From Gordionus sp. m RMFG-2023 (lineage: Eukaryota > Nematomorpha > Gordioida > Chordodea > Parachordodidae), in NCBI RefSeq assembly GCF_954871325.1, contig NC_088776.1:49804569-49868568 (forward strand): a DNA stretch of 64,000 nt. Direction: 5' to 3'. The notes under the pieces are model-generated. The model saw only the letters and a list, made by a program, of their open reading frames with translations, was not told the origin of the DNA and did not search any database. This document shows positions 53,101-62,100 of this stretch, in pieces (within the stretch, counting starts at the first letter, position 1; each line of letters starts with the position of its first letter). The position numbers and the translations under genes are program-made.

Positions 53101-56100
53101 TAAAATATATCCGGCGGGCCGGGCCTAAGATTGTTAAACCCGGGCCGGGCCGGGCCTTAATATTTCTTATAAAAATTTTTACATTATGAGTTAATGGTTA
53201 TAAGATTATATTATATTATAGTTATGATTAATATAATATTGGGTGATGGTTAACACTACCTAACAACCCACAGATCGTTCTAATTATTAATTTCCTGCAA
53301 ATTTATTCAAAGTATTAATATATTTTTTTATAATTCATATCTAAATTTTTACAACATATTTTACCAAAACAATCAAATAAAGGAATATCTTAAATAAGCC
53401 CCAATATTCAAGTATTATTAATATATTTTTTTATAATTCATATCTAAATTTTAAGAATATATTTTACCAAAACAATCAAATAAAGGAATATCACTTCTTA
53501 AAGTTTGTAATATCTTTCAAAGCGAAAAAGGAGAAATAAAATTGATTTTACTTAATATAAAGCATTTTTTAATTGAAAAATTTGTTTTACACAAGTATCA
53601 TTTTATTTCTCTTTTTCTCTGTCCCAAATTCAAGCAATTACGTATGTAGTCAGGGACAGATCGCAAGATGACGGAAAACTATATAAAAGATTATATTAAA
53701 TTACAAGAGGCTCAAGAAGTAAATGAAATACCATCGACCAGTCAAATTACGACTGTTGTTAAACAAACTGAATCGTTTTATGACAAATGGGGTGATGGTA
53801 ATTCTGGTAATATGTCAATACCCGATGATGAATATTATAATTACATAAATAAAAAAATAGATGAAACATTTAAGGTGGATAATTTGTTAGAGTGGTGGGC
53901 GGCTCATCAAAGCGAATTTCCAATTTTAGCAAAATTGGCAATTCCTGCTTCAAGTGCAAGCTGTGAGCGGAATTTTCCCACTACTGGGAGAATTCTTGAA
54001 GAAAGAAGAAGTGTATCTTCAACCTGAAAAGGTAGATATGCTTCTCTTTCTTCATGATAATTTGTGAATTTTTAATATCTTTCTTGAGTATAGGGTTTCG
54101 TCAATCATGCTGGTTTTTTACTTTGCAAACTGTCAAATATTTATTGCATTTATTATATTTACCTTGAGTCATGAAAGTTTTTAATCCAACATTTTTCATT
54201 ATTTTTTTTTACAATATTATATAATACAATTATCTTCTTTTGTTAAAAATTTATATTATAAAATAAATTATATTAATATTGTGCAATTAGATTATATTTT
54301 CAAAATACTATTTATTATACATGCATTTTTTTAAATAGCGATTTATTTTTATTTTATAAATTAAATAGTAAATTAAATACAATATATTATATTCTCAAAA
54401 TATTTTCCATTTTTATAAATTAAATATTAGTTTTATTTTTTTTAAATGTAATATAAAATATAGTATATGACAAATATTATTACCATTTTTATGAATATTA
54501 GTTTTATTTTTATAAATGCAATATAAAATATAATATATGCTCAAAATATCTATTTTTATAAATAACAGTTTTATAATTTTTATAAATTCAATATAATATT
54601 CTCAAAATATTAGCTTTTTACATGTATTTTTTAAATAATAAGCGATTATACTCGCTGAAAAATATGGTAAAATACCTCATAGGTGAATTTTTATATATAC
54701 CAGGTCGAATATAATTTTAAAAAAATATCCGGGCCGGGCCTAAAAAATTTAAAACCGGGCCGGGCCGTGCAAATGGTACCTCTGCAGGTCTCTGATATAT
54801 ATATTTATCCAAAATAATGTCTATTTCCAATCTATTTATCAGTTTAAAAAAACACTATTTTTGAAAAAAATCTCCATATTTTTGAAAAAGGACTTATATG
54901 TACCAGAAGCCTTCAGGGCCTTTCAAGCCCAACCCAGACCCCCAGTAATTTTTTTTATAAGCATAAGGTCGGTTATGCGCAGATTTAATATTAAAAAAAA
55001 TTCCCAAGTCCATAAATAAGTTTCAAAAATTTTTCCCAAGCCCATATACAATTTATTTCATTGTATTTAACGAAATACCATATTTATTTAGTGTATCTGG
55101 GCTATCATTTTGTTTACAATATTGAAATTTAATCATTAAAAGAAAAAAATATGCTATAGTTACTGTTTTAAATAAGCTAAATTTAAATGAAAAAATTTTA
55201 GGCGCAAGCCCTGCCCAAACCCTTATTAAAATAATTTTTCAAAAACCCAGCCCCGACATAAGGCCGTTAGAAAATATAATATTAGGCCCATACCGGCTCT
55301 TGGGTTGGCCAGGCCCATGAAAGTCTCTGATATACACGTCTTTTAAAATATTGGAGAAAAGAGAAGAGTTCTACACAAATCCTCATTTTAATTTCAGTTT
55401 ATATAGACATTACTTTATGCCAAATATAATTAATTTAGAGGGGGGGGGTATTTTTACCTGCCTAAGTCTTAATTAAATAATGCATGTTGGGAAAATGTCT
55501 TGATTGGAAAGCATATTTAACCAATCCATTTGATACAATCAAAGAAAGAAAAAAAAAGGAAGAAAATGTGTGATGTTGAAAGAATGTAAGAAAAAAGAGA
55601 AATTAATTGGAGAATTAAACCAAATAAAGAATTAAAAATTTTTGAAAAATAATTTTTTTTTATACAAAGATACAAAAAGCAATTCATAAACCTTCTTCAA
55701 TCTCTCTCATACCCGTTCTCTACCGATTCGTCATCACCTTCAAATATAGTAACGATTGATCTTGATCGCATGACCATATTTCCCGGTCAACCCATAACCG
55801 AGATAGATCAGCTACTGCGCAAGTACGAATGCTATGACCACTTATCAGCATCCGATCGCAATGAATGCTACGAAAATCACATGGCATATTATTTGGCTAG
55901 CGCTAAATTTTTATTTCTAGAGGAGTGTTTATTCGAGCATTGGGATTTGTTTCTCCTACATTTGGGACCCAAAAACCATTTTAAACCTGGTAATTATTTT
56001 ATGCATAATTTAATTTTAATTCATGCTATTTAAACGAAATTATTGTGATTTTTATTGAGAAATTTTTATTAAGAAATAAATAAGATGTATATATTATTAT

Positions 56101-59100
56101 CCGTCTTACTTCATAAAATTACTTCTATATTACAAGGTGATGTAAAAGATAAAAATAGCTCCTCCCACGACAATGCCATTCGATATAAATTATTTCCCAA
56201 TCTTGATCCCCTAATCGGCGTATATCCTGAGAATTACGTGTTCGAATCCAACCATGCCAAGGGCCAAAAAGGTATACAACACAAAGGAAAGGGGGTAATA
56301 TCTCACGAGAGTCTCAAAGAAATATCACAGCGATTAAATAAGGATATCAAGTATATATAAGCGATAATTATATTAAATGTTGGTACTTTAATTAAACATT
56401 TTATGGTTGTATAGATAATATCGTTTTTATGGTCTTGTCACGGAAGAGTCATTAGTATATAGTTAGAAATGCATCAGGTCTGATTATTACAATGATATCG
56501 ATTAGATCTCGGATCTAATAAAAAAAATATATATTAACCCATACCTAGAAATGTAAATTTAATCCAATAAAAATATATTATTGTATATTTTCAATAGTAG
56601 AATAAATATAATTAATTGACAGCATTCAATATTTTATTTACGTTATGGATGATTTAAATATGTTGTAACTACCTTTTTTTAAAAAAATATCAATTTCTTA
56701 TTATTTTAAATAAAAGAATGTAAAAAAATAATATTTTTTTGATAAATCTTCATATTTTTTTAAAATAATTAAAAAATATGTTCATATATATTTTTTTTAA
56801 TACTGGTTAAGAACTGGCATTTAAAAAAATCGGTTAAGAACTGGCATTTGAAGAAATCGGTTAGGAACAGTTAAAGAAATCGGTTAAGAACCTGCAATTT
56901 AAAAACAGCAAAGCCAAAAAGGGAAGATCCGGTATCTTATCATAGATCTGGTACATCTATAATATATCACGGAATTAGCCGAACCAATATGATCTTAATC
57001 TTAACCAAACTTTTATATCAAAAATTGAAACCGAATAATTGTCTCACCGGGTTAAATTATAACCATATTTTAAAAATTTTAATGCCGCTTCTTTTTTTTT
57101 CTGACAAGTGTTTGAATAAGGGTTAAGTTATATTTTCATTTTTTTCTTTTTGATTTAAAAAAAACGCTAACGTAAAGGTATCGCATTTTAGATCGCGTGG
57201 AACAGGAACGGACAGTCTTGATTTTACAATTCTTGGCCTTTTTAAGACATCCGGTAAGGGAATATTGTCCTTTCAATTCTTTGGACACAACTACAAACAG
57301 CTTGAAAGGCTCCAAGGTTTTATTTTTTATACACATTCATTTTTTTAAAGATATCCAAATTAGAAAACGATCACCCACTGATATGTATATACTACTAGAT
57401 TGGCAGGGTATATACATAGGAGTCAGCAGTTAGCACCATTTTATGGTTTGCACGTCGACTAATTGTCTTACTCTTATCGATCATTATATGATTGCGCATT
57501 AATGTCATTTAATCTTACTGACCATAAAATGGTGTTACCGCTGCCTGTGTATATACACGTTTATGCCAATCTTATAGTATGTACACATCATTGCGATCAC
57601 ATTAAATAAAAATTTATGAGAGTATATTTCACAATTATTAAAATATTAGACCTCAGATCTTTCATTTATTGTAGGATTTGAAATTGCAAAATTATTTTTC
57701 TATTCATTGTTTCATGCAATTTGTATTCTCTGTCAATTTAATGAACAAGTAAAATTCTTTTATTTTATTACGTCAACAAGGAAACGTGAAATTTTTTTAT
57801 TAAAAAGTATCAAATATTTTTTATTAAAAATTATCGAATATATTTTTTAAAGCTTTAATTTTAATCATTAATTTACTAATTTCGCAAGTTTATTAGGCTC
57901 TGTCCAACCAAAACCATTTTTAAAAAAATCGAAAAGTTTCAAAACTTTCGCAAATTTTAAAATTTTAATATAATCGTATGTTGAAATTATAAAATTTTCT
58001 AGAATTATGTTTTGGACATGTTTTTATTTTTATATTAAAATAGTTTATTTATTTTCATTTAAGTTTTAAAATTTGTGAATTTGATTTTTGATTTTTTAGA
58101 TACAACCTTTAAGAATCAATTAAAAAATATTATAAATGAATCTTCTCAAAAAGAAATTAAATCACAAATTTTTTGATCAAATTTTGAGCAATAAAAAATC
58201 TTTCACACATTAAAGAATTTTTTCCCTAAGCTTGACTAGCGTCTTATCCCGACTTTTCAGCAAAACATTTGATTTTATGGTTCCTATGTCCATCATAGTG
58301 ATGATATGGCTTATGTCAAAAAGTATTTTGACTATGTTCAAAAGTTAATATATTTTTCGCAAACAATAAAGTATTAAGATGCAATAATCCTAATATCATT
58401 AATCACTAACACAGACTGGCCATTAATTTAATTCATTATTTTGTACATTGGTCTACGACCTGTTCTTTAACGAACTCAAGTAACCTTGATACTCAAATAA
58501 AAAAAGATGGAGGGCACCGAAAATTTCATTCCTAGTTATTTAGTTTATAAATGTAATATAATATAAGATATAATAAAATACAATAAAATATAAAAACCTT
58601 AAACTAGAATTCGAAATTATATAATTGCATCTTTTTCTTGCAATTATTTTCATAAGTAATTCTTGCAATTATTATTTTTTAATTAATAATTCTCAAAAAT
58701 AATATATTGTCTAATCTAAAGCTAAAATACCTGTTTAATATATTCCTGTTTCCTTCCATTTTAAAAGGTAACTGATTCTTTCATATATTATTTTAACGAT
58801 TTATTTATTAAAAGGGTGCGTACATTGAAGTCAGCTGTAGACGCCATTGAAAGACATTTCCTTCAATTTTGTCTAAATGCCTTTCAATGACTGACTTCAA
58901 TATAGGTACACTTTTTAATGCACAGTAATGAATAAATCGCTAGTCATGGTCAGTATTAATGTCATTGAATTATCCCAAGTTAGGCTGTGCCGATTCACAA
59001 ATTTTCCACCTATTTGAATCGATATTTTCTGATTATTCATACAGAGATCGGTATTTATTTTTTATTTATCATCTATTTGAACCAATGTCATAAAAAAATC

Positions 59101-62100
59101 AATATTTTCTATGCAAAAAATTAACTAACTGTAAACTATGGACAAAATACTAAACACGAATCTCGGAGAGAAGTTTCCTCAAAATCCCGGACAAAAAGAT
59201 ACCAAGGGGTATTTTTCTTCAGTGTCTTTTTGTCCCTTGGTATTTTTACCAGGGAAATTTTGTTTTGTCTAGGACATTTCTACAGGATTCAAAGATATTA
59301 AAATTTTTTGTTTCTCATATCCAAAGAGATATTTGATGCTTTATCACGATAAACTGAATATTATTTTTCTCAAATGTGAATCATCTCATATAAAATATGG
59401 AGCAATGTTTATGGCTGAATGTGACTCGTTAAATATTTTTAAATCTAAGCTGCTAAAATATTCAGTTAGTGTATTTAGTGAGTTCGATTCTAAATCCGGG
59501 TATTGCTACACTTTGTCTCAAAATATGAGAAATAAGCCTTTATTTAATTTATGTTGCAAAGCAAATAATATAACAAAACAAGATTAATATCACATTTATT
59601 ACCTACTCTTTCTATTAAATAATCTTACCTTTTTTTTAACACATTATAAATAAATTGGATTTTGGTTAATATAAATTATTAGTAAATTTTGTATAAAATA
59701 AAAAATATTATATAGTTATAATATATATATACCATCATATATCAGATCAGGGTTTTTATGGGCTCCATCCAATTTTTCAGAAAACGGTGAATATTGGTCC
59801 CAATCCAATGCTCATAGCATGGCCATATTATACACGATTGACCACAATATTTATAGGGGTAATAAATTAAATTACCCTTGGATTTTTGGAATAAAATGTT
59901 AAGATTATACCATCCCCCATCTCCTATAAAATTTATTATTCAATTAAAATACATAACTTTCAAAAAATATATATATTAGGAAAACCGTTGCATAGATTCT
60001 TACCCTTTCGATCGAGTCTTAGATGCTTCCATTTTTGGAAATTTGATAAGGTTCTATTTTTTTATCTAACATATGATATTTATTTATTATTACAAAATTT
60101 TTAATAAGCCAGGTTAGAACCTGCAAATTTTTTTTTAGACCCAGACACGGCCGAAATTTTTATAAAACTTTAAACCAGAATTCTACGCAAAATTTTTATA
60201 AATCTTTAAGCTAGAGTTCAACACCAAATTTTTAAACTGACAGAAAAGAATCTCTAAAATATTTTAATTTTACACGACTATATATTATTTGTTTAAGTGA
60301 TAAAATTTAAAAATTATTCTTTTTTAAACATAATTCGAATACGCTTGTATGCGAAAAGGTCTGAACCGGGTTTTAAAACCGTACCGATATTATTTTACCT
60401 GCACCTGACCTGAGCATGAATTGTTATTTTTATCTAAACCGGAACCTTAACCGAACTGATATTTGTTATGGTTTGAATCCCTGTCCCCATCCATGCCACT
60501 CGTCATTAAATTAACTTAACACAATTTTATTTGTTTGTTAGGCACTGTGAATTAGTTAAAGCAAATACCATTGTGACAAACCGTGAGTCTCTTATCCCAC
60601 AACTCAAACAAGTCAAAAGTATGACGCTCCTTATCATTGGCATCGAGGAGTATGTCCATATTTTGGGGGATCACATCAAAGTGACATGAATTTTAAAAAA
60701 ATATAATGTACACTAAATTCAAGTCAAATGTCATTTTTTAATTACTTTTTTTTTGCAGAATATTTTCAAGCTTTTTTTTAAGTTCAAAAAAAGTTATAAT
60801 TTATTCTTTGAGTTTATTATAATACAAGTCAATTTAAAAGTGGAATTTCTTTAACACTAAAAAGGTTTGTTATTTCAATATAGTCAATATTACAGCGAAT
60901 CATTGGATAATAAGCATCACTCAATCTCGACGAAGGTTGGAGTTAAAATATACAGGGTTTTCTATACAAAAAAAGGAAAAGTCTCGATCAAAAAAGTGTC
61001 AATCAAAAAATGAAAAGTTCCGATCAAAAAAGGGAAGGTGTCAATCAAAATAGGAAATGCGATCAAAAAGGAAAATTGCAAATGAAAAAAAATCATTATT
61101 TATCATATTTAAAAATTTTTTTGAATTGTCGTTGTAATAATCTTAAAATATCATTTATTGGTTATTTTCTTTAATTATTATTTCGGTTCCTATAAATTTT
61201 TAAGAGTAGGATTCTGGTTTTGATTTCTTAGGGTCACCCTTCTGGTTCGGAACTTGAATTAAAAACATATGATTTTATGACTCTTAGAAGCTTAAAATTT
61301 AACAATTTTCTTTTAATATTTATATATATCCGTTATTTTTCAAAATGACAATATATTACATAATTCATTCATTTAAAAAAAAATCAGAGTCTTTGCCCCA
61401 AAGATTTGTTCGCCATGGATGCCCACCAAAACATTAGTTTAACGTTGCAATACCTTTTTATAAATGACAAAGAAGAAATTCCTTATATGGAAACAATGAA
61501 ATCTTTTTTTGTATCGTTTCAAGATATGGCTTTAAGTTCTGACCATGTTGTAGGTTATTCAAAATTCAGAAAAAAGCATTTTTTTTACTTGCATTACTAT
61601 TTTTTTATTCGCATTACTATTTTTTTATTCGCATTACTATTTTATTATTAAAATTTTTGTGAGATGCTTCATAGATTTGGTGTTAGTTCCATGCGATTTA
61701 AATCAGATTAATTATAATAAAAATAGGATTATAAAGACATTTTGCTATTATATCCATACTCCAACTTATTTATCATAAGATCCGGCCCCTTGAAATCTTT
61801 TTATATAGTTTTTTAATACGAAAACCAAATATTTTTTTCTCCCAAACATAAACATTACCACCCTCCTTTCGCTAGGCTGCATATCATTATGCGACCTTAC
61901 CACAATGGCCCGAGACGAAAAGTTAATTAATCGACCTGACAACTCTTTCCGCATCAAACAAATGTCCGGCCAAAATTGTTTTCGCGGTACACAAAATCCC
62001 GAAATTCACGACGAGAGTTCCAGAGTAATCAAGGCTCTTTTAAAATTCGTGATGCCCTTAATGATTGTCGCGCTCAATTGGTGTCATTTTAACTCCAACT

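Noticed and set aside
59333-59587. 84-codon plus-strand frame in p190 intron 7
   Set aside because: Considered as a missing exon, but it does not resemble the FF4 to pseudoGTPase linker and its phases do not bridge exons 7 and 8.
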